NCBI GenBank assembly: GCA_947167215.1
Contig: CAMVHE010000030.1
Location: 1 to 33,657, forward strand
Direction: 5' to 3'
Source: an uncultured Clostridia bacterium
GTDB taxonomy: Bacteria; Bacillota; Clostridia; Christensenellales; Aristaeellaceae
Length of the DNA: 33,657 bases
The position numbers and the translations under genes are program-made. The first letter of the stretch is position 1. The number at the start of each line of letters is the position of its first letter. The notes below the pieces were generated by a model. It searched no databases. It was given only the letters and a program-made list of their open reading frames with translations, and was not told the origin of the DNA. This document shows positions 8,379-16,032 of the stretch, one piece after another.

Positions 8379-8963
8379 TCACGATTCGAGACCCAGTTCG
8401 TGCATCCTCAGATTGATGACTTCTTCGTCCGGTTTCATTGCCTCCAGAGTACGCTGAAGAAGGTCATCCAGATCCCAGGATAACATCTCCGCGCCTTTGG
8501 CAATAATCTCCCGTGAGCATCCTGCTGCAAAGCCTTTTGATTTATACTTCTTTTTCAGACTTTTGAGATCCATGTCCGTTATGCTTCCAGAAGGCCGCAT
8601 CTTTGCACATGCACCAATCAGTCCTGTCAGTTCGTCCGTTGCAAAAAGGATCTTCTCCATTTCATGCTCGGGGGCAACATCGCTGCAGATGCCGTAGCCA
8701 TGGCAGACAACCGCATGAATCAGTCTTTCCTCTGCCCCGCCTTCCTGAAGAAGCTCCACGCATTTCACGCAGTGCTGATCCGGCCAGCGTTCAAAGTCGA
8801 TATCGTGAAGCAGCCCGACACAGGCCCAGAACTCCTTTTCCTCCCCGTAGCCGAGTTCTTCCGCGAACCGTTTCATGACCTGGGATACGGTAATGCCATG
8901 ACGGATATGAAATGCTTCCTTATTATATTCCCGAAGCAGATTCAGCGCTTCCTGTTCGTTCAT
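8379..8963 (-). CDS. HD-domain metal-dependent hydrolase
   Basis: The 194-residue protein is a cytoplasmic HD-superfamily protein, probably a phosphohydrolase acting on a nucleotide or related phosphate. His19 and His22 in HIRHG, the HD pair His53-Asp54 in LLHDIDFE, and His83 and His88 in the following helix form the expected metal-binding pattern. The rest is mostly helical with many charged residues and no membrane segment or signal. The ATG at 8963 overlaps the stop of the channel gene (ATGA), so the two are cotranscribed and probably translationally coupled. The substrate is unknown; the pairing with a channel does not settle it. Confidence 0.88.
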   Translation of the reverse strand: MNEQEALNLLREYNKEAFHIRHGITVSQVMKRFAEELGYGEEKEFWACVGLLHDIDFERWPDQHCVKCVELLQEGGAEERLIHAVVCHGYGICSDVAPEHEMEKILFATDELTGLIGACAKMRPSGSITDMDLKSLKKKYKSKGFAAGCSREIIAKGAEMLSWDLDDLLQRTLEAMKPDEEVINLRMHELGLES

Positions 8964-9796
8964 TTATCCTCCCCGGTGACCCGAACGCGGGAACCCGCAT
9001 AGGTCATGTGAATATTCCGTTTTTCCAGTTCCTGCCAGATATTATCCATCAGCAGATAATAACAGTCCCAGTAGTCTGCATTGGGAACGTACATTCTTGC
9101 AATGTAATAAATGCCATGGTCCGCATATTCCTGCACTCCGGAAAAAGGAGGGGTACCACCGTCATGCCCGACATTGGTCAGGGTTGCCGCGGCGAGCAGT
9201 GCCTCTTTCACCTTCGCTGGGTCCTCTTCATAAGGGATCAGCACCTTGACATCAATCCGGCGGGTCTTCTGCACGGAATAATTGATAATCCGGGATGAAG
9301 CAACCTCGCTGTTGGGAATCATGATCTGCTTATTATCCGCAGAAAGCAGGTGCGTATATACCAGGTTGATCTCGTAAACGGATCCGGAGGCATTCGGTGT
9401 TTCAATCCAGTCCCCCGTATTGAACGGTTTACAGATCAGAATAATAAAACCGCTGATCAGATTGGAAAGCAGATTCTGAACAGACAGAGAGACAGCAAGA
9501 GCAAACAAGCTCAGAATAGCAACCAGAGAGGTAACCGCAATGGTTGCCAGGATAAAATACAGAAAGGCCTTCATGATGGCCTTCAAAAAGGAGAAGGCAG
9601 CACGATTCTGCTGCGGAAGCTGTTTTAAAAGTCGATCAATCAGCTTCAGAACGGCACGAATCACTACCAGCCCGATAATAACCGTGAGAATTGCGCGAAT
9701 GATTTCGCCGGCCTCAATATTCACCAGTGCAGAGACAACGGCCCCCACTTCCGGCTCCTTCTCGGAAACAGCGCTTGTAACTTCTTCGAGGGACAT
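8960..9796 (-). CDS. Small-conductance mechanosensitive channel, MscS family
   Basis: This is a membrane channel expected to open under membrane tension and release solutes during osmotic downshock. The 278-residue protein has an N-terminal soluble stretch, helices near 32-52 and 72-90, and the pore-lining TM3 at about 89-122, followed by the MscS middle beta domain (KPFNTGDWIE, then VYEINLVYTHL and the IPNSEV motif) and the C-terminal vestibule domain. TM3 differs from the E. coli pattern: where MscS has GAAGLAVGLALQG, this protein has SLFALAVSLSVQN, so the packing glycines are Ser or Ala, as in some other MscS-like branches. The ATG at 9796 has a strong GGAGGAGGG site. Its promoter lies at 9829-9857. 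Confidence 0.93.
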   Translation of the reverse strand: MSLEEVTSAVSEKEPEVGAVVSALVNIEAGEIIRAILTVIIGLVVIRAVLKLIDRLLKQLPQQNRAAFSFLKAIMKAFLYFILATIAVTSLVAILSLFALAVSLSVQNLLSNLISGFIILICKPFNTGDWIETPNASGSVYEINLVYTHLLSADNKQIMIPNSEVASSRIINYSVQKTRRIDVKVLIPYEEDPAKVKEALLAAATLTNVGHDGGTPPFSGVQEYADHGIYYIARMYVPNADYWDCYYLLMDNIWQELEKRNIHMTYAGSRVRVTGEDK

Positions 9797-9828
9797 TCGA
9801 TTCCCTCCTCCGCTTAAATCTAAAAGGA

Positions 9829-9857
9829 ATTATGCACCTTTTTAATATTTTTGTCAA
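9829..9857 (-). promoter_or_regulatory. Sigma-A promoter of the mscS-HD operon
   Basis: On the minus strand a perfect TTGACA (-35, at 9852-9857) is followed after 17 bases by CATAAT (-10, at 9829-9834). It lies about 35 bases upstream of the mscS start. Confidence 0.8.
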
Positions 9858-9896
9858 GATTTTATGACATATTCTTTAACAACCCATATGATCTAG

Positions 9897-9918
9897 TATT
9901 GATAACCAGATGTCAATA
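9897..9918. repeat. Inverted repeat between the mscS and degV promoters
   Basis: TATTGA at 9897-9902 and its complement TCAATA at 9913-9918 flank 10 bases, placed between the divergent promoters and just upstream of the degV -35. It could be a regulator site, but short A+T-rich repeats also arise by chance here. Confidence 0.3.
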
Positions 9919-9926
9919 TTTTCCGC

Positions 9927-9955
9927 TTGACATCACCTTGCTTATCGCTTATACT
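9927..9955 (+). promoter_or_regulatory. Sigma-A promoter of degV
   Basis: TTGACA at 9927-9932, a 17-base spacer and TATACT at 9950-9955 form a near-consensus promoter about 39 bases before the degV start codon, with AAGGAGGG in between. Confidence 0.9.
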
Positions 9956-9993
9956 ATATCTGATTTTTGAAATCCATCCAAGGAGGGATTCCC

Positions 9994-10845
9994 ATGAACA
10001 ATATGCATATTCTCGTGGACAGCTGCTGTGATCTGTCCGCCGAAGTCCGCAAGGCCATGGACGCTTCTGTGGCCCCTCTGACCATTACGGTCGACAATGT
10101 GGAATATATCGATAATGGAACCGTTGAAATCGTGCCTTACCTGGAAGCCATGAAGCTTTCTGCTTCCCCTGCACGTTCCGCCTGCCCCTCCCCATCTCTT
10201 TATATGGAAGAAATGCTTGCAGCACCGGGGGACTGTTTTGTCATCACGCTCTCCTCGCAGCTCTCCGGCTCCTATAATGCTGCCATGCTTGGCCGCGAAA
10301 TGGCGCTGGAAGCCGCCCCTGAAAAGCGGATCCACGTTTTTGACAGTGAAAGTGCATGTGCCGGGGAAACTCTGCTGGCAATGGATCTGAACGACGCCAT
10401 TCAGGCAGGCAAACCCTTTGACGAAATTGTCCGGTTTATTAATGAAAAGATTGCAAACATGCGCACCCTTTTCGTGCTCGATTCCATCGACAACCTGGCA
10501 AAAAACGGCCGGCTGAACCGCGCTGTGGCTGCCATTGCCAACGTCCTTTCGATCCGTCCTGTCCTCAGTGACGACGGCAAAGGCGGAATCAAGATTCTTT
10601 CGAAGGCCCGCGGCACCAAAAAGGCGCTTGCCCAGCTGGTGGAAGCCATCCGCAAACAGACCGATCACTGTGCAGAGCGCTCCAAGCGGCTTACGCTTTC
10701 CTACTGCAACTGTCTCGCCCGTGCCAAAGAAGTCCGCGAACAGATTTTCGCCAGATGCCCTGCCATTCGGGAAATCATCATGACCCCGACTTCCGCTCTC
10801 TCCTCCATGTACGCGGACGACGGCGGCATTGTAGTGGCATTCTGA
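9994..10845 (+). CDS. DegV family fatty-acid-binding protein
   Basis: DegV (FakB-like) proteins bind a single fatty acid and, in characterised cases, present it to the kinase FakA for phosphorylation and entry into lipid synthesis. The 283-residue protein shows the N-terminal domain start ILVDSCCDLS, the conserved TSQPSP-like segment (here ARSACPSPS), LSSQLSGSYNAA, and the C-terminal domain with LDNLKGGR-like IDNLAKNGRLN and the SIRPVL segment. No signal or membrane helix is present. The ATG at 9994 follows AAGGAGGGATT; an in-frame ATG at 9967 is too close to the promoter to be used. The gene stands alone, with a promoter at 9927 and a terminator at 10875. No fakA is in the window, so the kinase partner must be elsewhere. 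Confidence 0.92.
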   Translation: MNNMHILVDSCCDLSAEVRKAMDASVAPLTITVDNVEYIDNGTVEIVPYLEAMKLSASPARSACPSPSLYMEEMLAAPGDCFVITLSSQLSGSYNAAMLGREMALEAAPEKRIHVFDSESACAGETLLAMDLNDAIQAGKPFDEIVRFINEKIANMRTLFVLDSIDNLAKNGRLNRAVAAIANVLSIRPVLSDDGKGGIKILSKARGTKKALAQLVEAIRKQTDHCAERSKRLTLSYCNCLARAKEVREQIFARCPAIREIIMTPTSALSSMYADDGGIVVAF

Positions 10846-10874
10846 TTTTCCCGTTTCATCCCCTCCAAAAACTG

Positions 10875-10906
10875 CAGACGGCAGCAAACGCTGCCGTCTG
10901 TTTTTT
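10875..10906 (+). terminator. Rho-independent terminator of degV
   Basis: A perfect 11-bp stem (10875-10885 CAGACGGCAGC with 10890-10900) and a 4-base loop are followed by six T, 29 bases after the degV stop. Confidence 0.93.
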
Positions 10907-11029
10907 AATTTACTTCAGCCGGATGAAGCGCTTTCCTGTCCCGGCAATGCCAAGACGGAAGCAGTTTCAGGAAAGCCCCTCCGGCCCGCTGCCCGTTCCT
11001 TATCCTCAGGAAGGAAACGGCTGCAGGAT

Positions 11030-11602
11030 CTATCCCCAGTTGGCAGGAAGCACCGCCTCCTTAAGCTTTACAGGCTGCGGGTAGGATTCCCCGAAGGTTT
11101 CCACCCTGCACTTCCGGATTACCGGAGGATCCACCGGTGCCGTTATCCTTACACTGGGATCCAGCGGAAAATCAACGGGACACACGGGCAGCGTGTTCCA
11201 CCGCATGACCTCCTCCATTCCGGAGATGATCTTCCCAAAGGCGGGATAATGCCAGCGGATGTTCTCCTTGTCCACAAACGGAAAAAAGATTTCTCCGCCG
11301 GCTATTCCGTTGTCATAGCCTCCCATCACCAGGAACCCGGGGGCTGCAGGCAGATGATTCGGAAATCCTGCATCTCTGGTTTCGTATGCAATCAGATACC
11401 GGGCTTCTTCCCGGTGAAAAGCCGTATAGCTCATGTCTGCCACAAAATCCCGTGCAAGGCGCTCCATGGCATGTCCGTCATAAATGCCCAGCTGCGCGAG
11501 ATAGAGAAAACTGTTCACCGTATTAGGTGCTTCCTCCGGATAAAGTTCACAGACAATTTCCTTGCCGTTATCCATCTCAAAAGTAACAATGGGATGCCGC
11601 AT
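11030..11602 (-). CDS. Degenerate cyclophilin-type peptidyl-prolyl isomerase
   Basis: The 190-residue cytoplasmic protein has the cyclophilin outline: VTFEMDNGKEIVCELYPEEAPNTVNSFLYLA, then YDGHAMERLARDF where the family has YDGxxFHRVIxxF, a late GGEIFF segment and FGKIISGMEEV. Of the active-site motif, Arg48 and Phe53 remain, but the preceding Phe-His is Met-Glu and the QGG motif after it is Asp-Met-Ser, so normal isomerase activity is doubtful. The C-terminus has a short extension. I chose the ATG at 11602, which follows GGAAGGAG; the open frame continues upstream to 11692 without a better site. It stands alone, with no clear promoter in the 296 bases before the divergent opp operon. It may be a folding factor that binds rather than isomerises prolines. 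Confidence 0.85.
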   Translation of the reverse strand: MRHPIVTFEMDNGKEIVCELYPEEAPNTVNSFLYLAQLGIYDGHAMERLARDFVADMSYTAFHREEARYLIAYETRDAGFPNHLPAAPGFLVMGGYDNGIAGGEIFFPFVDKENIRWHYPAFGKIISGMEEVMRWNTLPVCPVDFPLDPSVRITAPVDPPVIRKCRVETFGESYPQPVKLKEAVLPANWG

Positions 11603-11796
11603 TTTTTCCAGCTCCTTCCATATGATGCACACACTGTAACACCAAATTGTATTTCTTGCAACTATTGCAGGAAACAAGAATTGCTCCATCATTTATTTTA
11701 GTTCTTTAATCGGATAAAATATTGGTTAAGAATTCCACAGTTTTGCCTAATTTTCCGGGTTTTATATCATCCTTCAGCACACAGTTACCTTTGTTA

Positions 11797-11828
11797 TTTT
11801 GCATTTCCAGTAATACAAAATTGCAAAA
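11797..11828. repeat. Inverted repeat upstream of the opp promoter
   Basis: TTTTGCA at 11797-11803 and its complement TGCAAAA at 11822-11828 lie 18 bases apart, ending just before the -35 region of the opp promoter. It may be a regulator site, but the A+T-rich setting makes a chance match possible. Confidence 0.35.
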
Positions 11829-11833
11829 GCATC

Positions 11834-11862
11834 TGTACAAACCGTTTAAGTCATGCTATACT
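11834..11862 (+). promoter_or_regulatory. Extended -10 promoter of the opp operon
   Basis: TGTACA (-35, 11834-11839), a 17-base spacer and TATACT (-10, 11857-11862), preceded by TG one base upstream, form an extended -10 promoter. The GTG start of oppB lies 37 bases further on. Confidence 0.75.
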
Positions 11863-11898
11863 CCTGTATCATACTCATGCAGAAAGGTAGACGAATCC

Positions 11899-12819
11899 GT
11901 GCTCAAATATGTAATCAAGCGTCTGCTTACCATGTTTCTCACCATTTTCGTGATCCTCTGCATCACGTTTCTCATCATGCATGCCATTCCTGGTGGCCCT
12001 TACAGCCAGGGGAAGCGTCTGCCGGAGGAAATACAGCAGGCCCTCAATGAAAAATACCATCTCAACGATCCGCTTTACAAGCAGTTTGTGGATTATCTGG
12101 TCCGCGTCATTCATTTTGACCTCGGTCCTTCTTTCAAATATGAAGGCATGACCGTCAATGACCTCATTGCGGAAGGTTTTCCCACCTCCGCCACCCTGGG
12201 ACTTCTTTCCATGCTCTTTACGCTCCTTGTATCAATCCCGCTGGGTATTCTTGCGGCACTTCGTCACGGGAAATGGCAGGATACCTTTGTCAGCGTGGTC
12301 ACTACCTTCGGGGTAACCATACCGTCCTTCGTCGTGGCGACGCTGCTTGAATACTTTCTCGCCTTCCGTCTCCGCTGGTTCCCCATCTACGGCGTTTCGG
12401 AATGGAAAGGCTATATTCTCCCCATGATCGCCCTTTCCGGCTATTCCATGGCATTTATCACCCGGCTTACCCGTTCCAGTCTGATGGAGGTCATGCGTTC
12501 CGATTATATCCGCACCGCCCGCGTGAAGGGGCTCAGTGAGTCCCAGATCGTCCTGCGACACGGACTGCGCAACTCCCTGATTCCGGTGATTACCGTTCTC
12601 GGTCCCACCCTGGCCGGCCTTCTGATGGGTTCCTTTGTGGTCGAGAAGATTTTTGCCCTGCCCGGCATGGGACGTTTCTTCGTACAGAGCATCACCAACC
12701 GGGATTATACGGCAATTATGGGCTTCACCCTCTTTTATGCCGTCATTCTGATTGTACTCGTTTTTCTGGTGGACATCGTCTACTGTATCATTGATCCCCG
12801 CATTCAACTGGAGGACTGA
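11899..12819 (+). CDS. oppB: Oligopeptide ABC transporter permease OppB
   Basis: This is one of the two membrane subunits of a peptide importer. The 306-residue protein matches the usual OppB length. It begins with LKYVIKRLLTMFLTIFVILCITFLIMH, a typical first helix, then a long outside loop, five further helices, and the cytoplasmic EAA-like loop (YIRTARVKGLSESQIVLRHGLRNSLIPV). The start chosen is the GTG at 11899, six bases after AGAAAGG-type sequence; the frame is open upstream to 11722, but that part overlaps the promoter and has no family similarity. First of five genes oppBCDFA transcribed together; two bases separate it from oppC. A dipeptide (Dpp-like) or nickel importer of the same family cannot be ruled out. 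Confidence 0.92.
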   Translation: MLKYVIKRLLTMFLTIFVILCITFLIMHAIPGGPYSQGKRLPEEIQQALNEKYHLNDPLYKQFVDYLVRVIHFDLGPSFKYEGMTVNDLIAEGFPTSATLGLLSMLFTLLVSIPLGILAALRHGKWQDTFVSVVTTFGVTIPSFVVATLLEYFLAFRLRWFPIYGVSEWKGYILPMIALSGYSMAFITRLTRSSLMEVMRSDYIRTARVKGLSESQIVLRHGLRNSLIPVITVLGPTLAGLLMGSFVVEKIFALPGMGRFFVQSITNRDYTAIMGFTLFYAVILIVLVFLVDIVYCIIDPRIQLED

Positions 12820-12821
12820 AC

Positions 12822-13973
12822 ATGACAAGTGAAAAGATGGACTGGTCCCCCATAGCTGAATCAGACCGCCAGAGGGATGTCATCGCTGCGGAACCCATCA
12901 GTCAGCTCCGGGAAATTCTGTGGCAGTTTTCCCGGAGAAAGACCGCGCTGCTGGGCATTGCACTGGTGCTTGCAACGGTTCTCTTCGCCGTTGCGGGGCC
13001 GCATTTTGCCCGCCACAACTACGACGAACAGACACTGGCCTTCGCCTCCATGGCCCCCGTCATCACGGTCTATACCGCAGGCGGCCAGGATTACTATGTA
13101 ACGGCAGCCGGAAAACTGGTTTCCATGGAAGACGGGGAACTCGGCGCCATCATCCGGAGCAAGAAAGACGACGGCAAAAAGAAGCGGTACGTCTTTGAAC
13201 TCAACGGCGAGACCTACTACCTCAATTACCGGAATCATCCGGCCACACTGGAAGATACCGAGGGCAATGTTCTGCCGTCCCGGAAGATGCTGAACCGCAC
13301 CTATCCCCTCGGCACCGATACCCTCGGACGGGATATTCTGGTGCGCCTCATGTACGGCGCCCGCATTTCCCTGACCGTTGCCTTTGTGGCAACCCTGGTG
13401 ACACTGCTCATCGGTATTCTGTACGGCTGCATTGCCGCCTACAGCGGCGGCATGGTAGACCTGGTCATGATGCGCATCGTGGATATCATCTCTTCCATTC
13501 CCCTCACCATGTATGTCATCCTGATCATGGTGCTTTTCGGCAACGGCGGCCTGAATTCCATTATTATCGCCCTGGGTTCCGTTTACTGGGTGGACATGTC
13601 CCGGGTTGTGCGCGGTGAAATCCTGACGCTCAAAAACCGGGAATATGTGGCTGCAGCCCGCACCATGGGCTCCTCCACCTGGTTCATCCTGACGCGGCAC
13701 CTTATCCCGAACGCCCTGGGCCCCATCATCGTCACCGCCACCATGCAGATTCCCTCGGCCATCTTTACGGAAGCCTTCATGAGCTTCATCGGCCTTGGCG
13801 TCTCCGCCCCCATGGCTTCCTGGGGCATGATGTGCAATGACGCCCTGGAGACCCTGCAGACTGCACCCTATCAGCTGATCTTCCCCGCCCTGGCCATCTG
13901 CATCGCCATGTTTGCATTCAATTTTATCGGAGATGGTCTGCGGGATGCCTTTGACCCCCAGATGAGAAAGTGA
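12822..13973 (+). CDS. oppC: Oligopeptide ABC transporter permease OppC with enlarged outside loop
   Basis: This is the second permease of the peptide importer. The 383-residue protein is longer than usual OppC/DppC (about 300). The extra length lies between the first helix (about 42-60) and the conserved YPLGTDTLGRD motif (161-171), where about 50-60 residues rich in Tyr, Lys and Asp are added (roughly 82-148). The rest is normal: five further helices and the EAA loop (REYVAAARTMGSSTWFILTRHLIPNALGPI). The insert should be extracytoplasmic, next to the binding protein docking surface. The ATG at 12822 follows GGAGG and lies two bases after the oppB stop; the stop overlaps the start region of oppD. 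Confidence 0.93.
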   Translation: MTSEKMDWSPIAESDRQRDVIAAEPISQLREILWQFSRRKTALLGIALVLATVLFAVAGPHFARHNYDEQTLAFASMAPVITVYTAGGQDYYVTAAGKLVSMEDGELGAIIRSKKDDGKKKRYVFELNGETYYLNYRNHPATLEDTEGNVLPSRKMLNRTYPLGTDTLGRDILVRLMYGARISLTVAFVATLVTLLIGILYGCIAAYSGGMVDLVMMRIVDIISSIPLTMYVILIMVLFGNGGLNSIIIALGSVYWVDMSRVVRGEILTLKNREYVAAARTMGSSTWFILTRHLIPNALGPIIVTATMQIPSAIFTEAFMSFIGLGVSAPMASWGMMCNDALETLQTAPYQLIFPALAICIAMFAFNFIGDGLRDAFDPQMRK

Positions 13974-13981
13974 GGCAGAAC

Positions 13982-14983
13982 ATGGAACCAATCCTCGAGA
14001 TCCGCAATCTGCAGACTTTCTTTCACACCAAATCCGGCGAAGTACAGGCCGTCCGCGGCGTAGATCTTTCCGTTCAGCCGGGAGAAGCCTTCGGCATCGT
14101 AGGCGAATCCGGCTGCGGCAAAAGCGTCACGGCCATGTCCATCCTCCGGGTGCTGCCGGAATATGCCTATCATCCCTCCGGAGAAATTCTCTACAACGGA
14201 AAGAATATCCTGACCATGAACCGGCAGGAGCTCCGCAAAATCCGGGGCAGGGAAATCGCCATGGTCTTCCAGGACCCGATGACCTGCCTTTCGCCCCTGA
14301 TGAAGGTCGGAAAACAGATCGACGAAGCCCTGCTGCAGGCCTGTCCCGGAATGACCCGTTCCGAAGCCAGGGAAAAAACGCTCTCCCTGCTGCGCCAGGT
14401 CCATATTCCGGATCCGGAAAGCCGCTACCACTGCTATCCGCACGAGCTGTCCGGCGGCATGCGCCAGCGCGTCATGATCGCCATGGCACTTTCGGCCAGC
14501 CCCAGGCTGCTGATCTGTGATGAGCCCACCACAGCGCTGGATGTCACCATCCAGAAACAGATCCTTCTGCTTCTGAAGGAAATGTGCCGCAGTTCCAATA
14601 CTGCCATTATCTTCATTACCCACGATCTTGGCGTTGTGGCCGAGCTCTGCGACCGTGTCGCCGTGCTTTACGGGGGCATCAAGGTAGAGGAAGGAGACGC
14701 ATTCTCCATCTATGAACATACCGCCCATCCCTATACCATGGGCCTGCTCTCCTCCATTCCCAGCATCGACCGGAACCGGAGCATCCGCCTGACGTCCATC
14801 CCCGGCTCTCCTCCGGACCTGCTGAAACCGCCGGCCGGCTGTCCCTTTGCGGCAAGGTGCCCCCATGCAAGGCGCATCTGCCTTTCCTCCATGCCGGACC
14901 TGATGCATCTGACAGAATCCCACGACAGCCGCTGCTGGCTCCTGCATCCGGATGCGCCCGCCGAAAACAATCCCCCTGTATGA
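13982..14983 (+). CDS. oppD: Oligopeptide ABC transporter ATPase OppD
   Basis: This is one of two ATPases powering the peptide importer. The 333-residue protein has Walker [10 protein letters not shown] at 41-49, the LSGGMRQRV signature, Walker B LLICDEPT and the [14 protein letters not shown] switch. The C-terminal oligopeptide/dipeptide segment carries the Cys-rich motif [15 protein letters not shown], which in this family is linked to an iron-sulphur cluster. I chose the ATG at 13982 with GAGG six bases upstream; a GTG at 13970 overlapping the oppC stop would add four residues. OppF follows after a 14-base gap holding AAAGGAGG. Confidence 0.94.
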   Translation: MEPILEIRNLQTFFHTKSGEVQAVRGVDLSVQPGEAFGIVGESGCGKSVTAMSILRVLPEYAYHPSGEILYNGKNILTMNRQELRKIRGREIAMVFQDPMTCLSPLMKVGKQIDEALLQACPGMTRSEAREKTLSLLRQVHIPDPESRYHCYPHELSGGMRQRVMIAMALSASPRLLICDEPTTALDVTIQKQILLLLKEMCRSSNTAIIFITHDLGVVAELCDRVAVLYGGIKVEEGDAFSIYEHTAHPYTMGLLSSIPSIDRNRSIRLTSIPGSPPDLLKPPAGCPFAARCPHARRICLSSMPDLMHLTESHDSRCWLLHPDAPAENNPPV

Positions 14984-14997
14984 AAGGAGGCTCCCCC

Positions 14998-15966
14998 ATG
15001 CCTGATGCAACCCCGCTGCTGGCCGTATCGCATCTCAAGCAGTATTTCCCGGTCGGCCATCGCAGAGACGTGGTCGTTAAGGCGGTAGATGATGTCTCCT
15101 TTACCATTTCCGAGGGGGAAACCTTCGGACTGGTGGGAGAATCCGGCTGCGGAAAATCCACCGTTGCCAGAAGCATCATGCGGCTGTATCACCCCACAGG
15201 CGGCCGGATTCTGCTGGACGGGCAGGACATCACGGATCTCCGGGAAAAGGAACTGCGGCCCGCCCGCAGAATCATGCAGATGATCTTCCAGGATCCCTAC
15301 GCTTCCCTGAACGGGCGGATGACTGTCCAGGACATTCTGCTGGAGCCGCTCATCGCCCAGCATACCGGAGAAAGCCGGCAGCAGATGGTGGACCGCGCTG
15401 CGGAAGCCCTGCGCCTCGTCAATCTTTCCGAATCCTTTCTCAAGCGTTATCCCCACGAGTTTTCCGGCGGACAGCGCCAGCGCATCTGTGTCGCCCGCGC
15501 CCTCATTGTGGGTCCCCGGCTGCTCCTGTGCGACGAAGCCATCTCTGCCCTCGACGTTTCCATTCAGGCACAGGTCGTCAACATGCTGGCGGATTTCCAG
15601 AAGCAGATGGGACTGACCTATCTCTTCATCGCCCACGACCTGTCCATGGTCCGCTATGTTTCCCACCGGGTCGGGGTCATGTATCTGGGCCATCTGATGG
15701 AAGTCTGTGAAACCGAGGCCATCTACGGGAATCCCCTGCATCCCTACACGCAGGGCCTCCTGCAGTCGGTTCCCATTCCGGATCCGCGGAAGGCAAGGGA
15801 GCACGACGCACAGCCCATCTCCGGCGAGATCCCCTCGCCGCTGCATCCGCCTGCCGGATGCCCCTTCCATACCCGCTGTCCCCTGGCTACATTGGAATGC
15901 CGGGAAGCGATGCCTCCCATGCGGGAAATTGTTCCCGGGCATTTTGCCGCCTGCCATCATATCTAG
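14998..15966 (+). CDS. oppF: Oligopeptide ABC transporter ATPase OppF
   Basis: This is the second ATPase of the importer, pairing with OppD. The 322-residue protein has Walker [10 protein letters not shown] at 47-55, FSGGQRQRI signature, Walker B RLLLCDEAIS with ALDVSIQAQV after it, and the AHDLSMVRYVSHRV switch. The C-terminus has GCPFHTRCPLATLEC, the same Cys-rich motif as OppD. An open frame runs upstream to 14857 inside oppD, but the ATG at 14998 has AAAGGAGG at ideal distance and fits family length. Position 156-157 of the Walker B region has Glu-Ala where many relatives have Glu-Pro, a common OppF variant. Confidence 0.94.
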   Translation: MPDATPLLAVSHLKQYFPVGHRRDVVVKAVDDVSFTISEGETFGLVGESGCGKSTVARSIMRLYHPTGGRILLDGQDITDLREKELRPARRIMQMIFQDPYASLNGRMTVQDILLEPLIAQHTGESRQQMVDRAAEALRLVNLSESFLKRYPHEFSGGQRQRICVARALIVGPRLLLCDEAISALDVSIQAQVVNMLADFQKQMGLTYLFIAHDLSMVRYVSHRVGVMYLGHLMEVCETEAIYGNPLHPYTQGLLQSVPIPDPRKAREHDAQPISGEIPSPLHPPAGCPFHTRCPLATLECREAMPPMREIVPGHFAACHHI

Positions 15967-16032
15967 CTCCGCATTTCCCGGGCTGCTGCCCGTCAAATGA
16001 AATATCATCGCAAAAACGAAAGGAGAATCCTC

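Noticed and set aside
11603-11898. Riboswitch or leader peptide upstream of opp
   Set aside because: The mapped promoter leaves a leader of only about 30 bases, too short for either, and no conserved fold was recognised.
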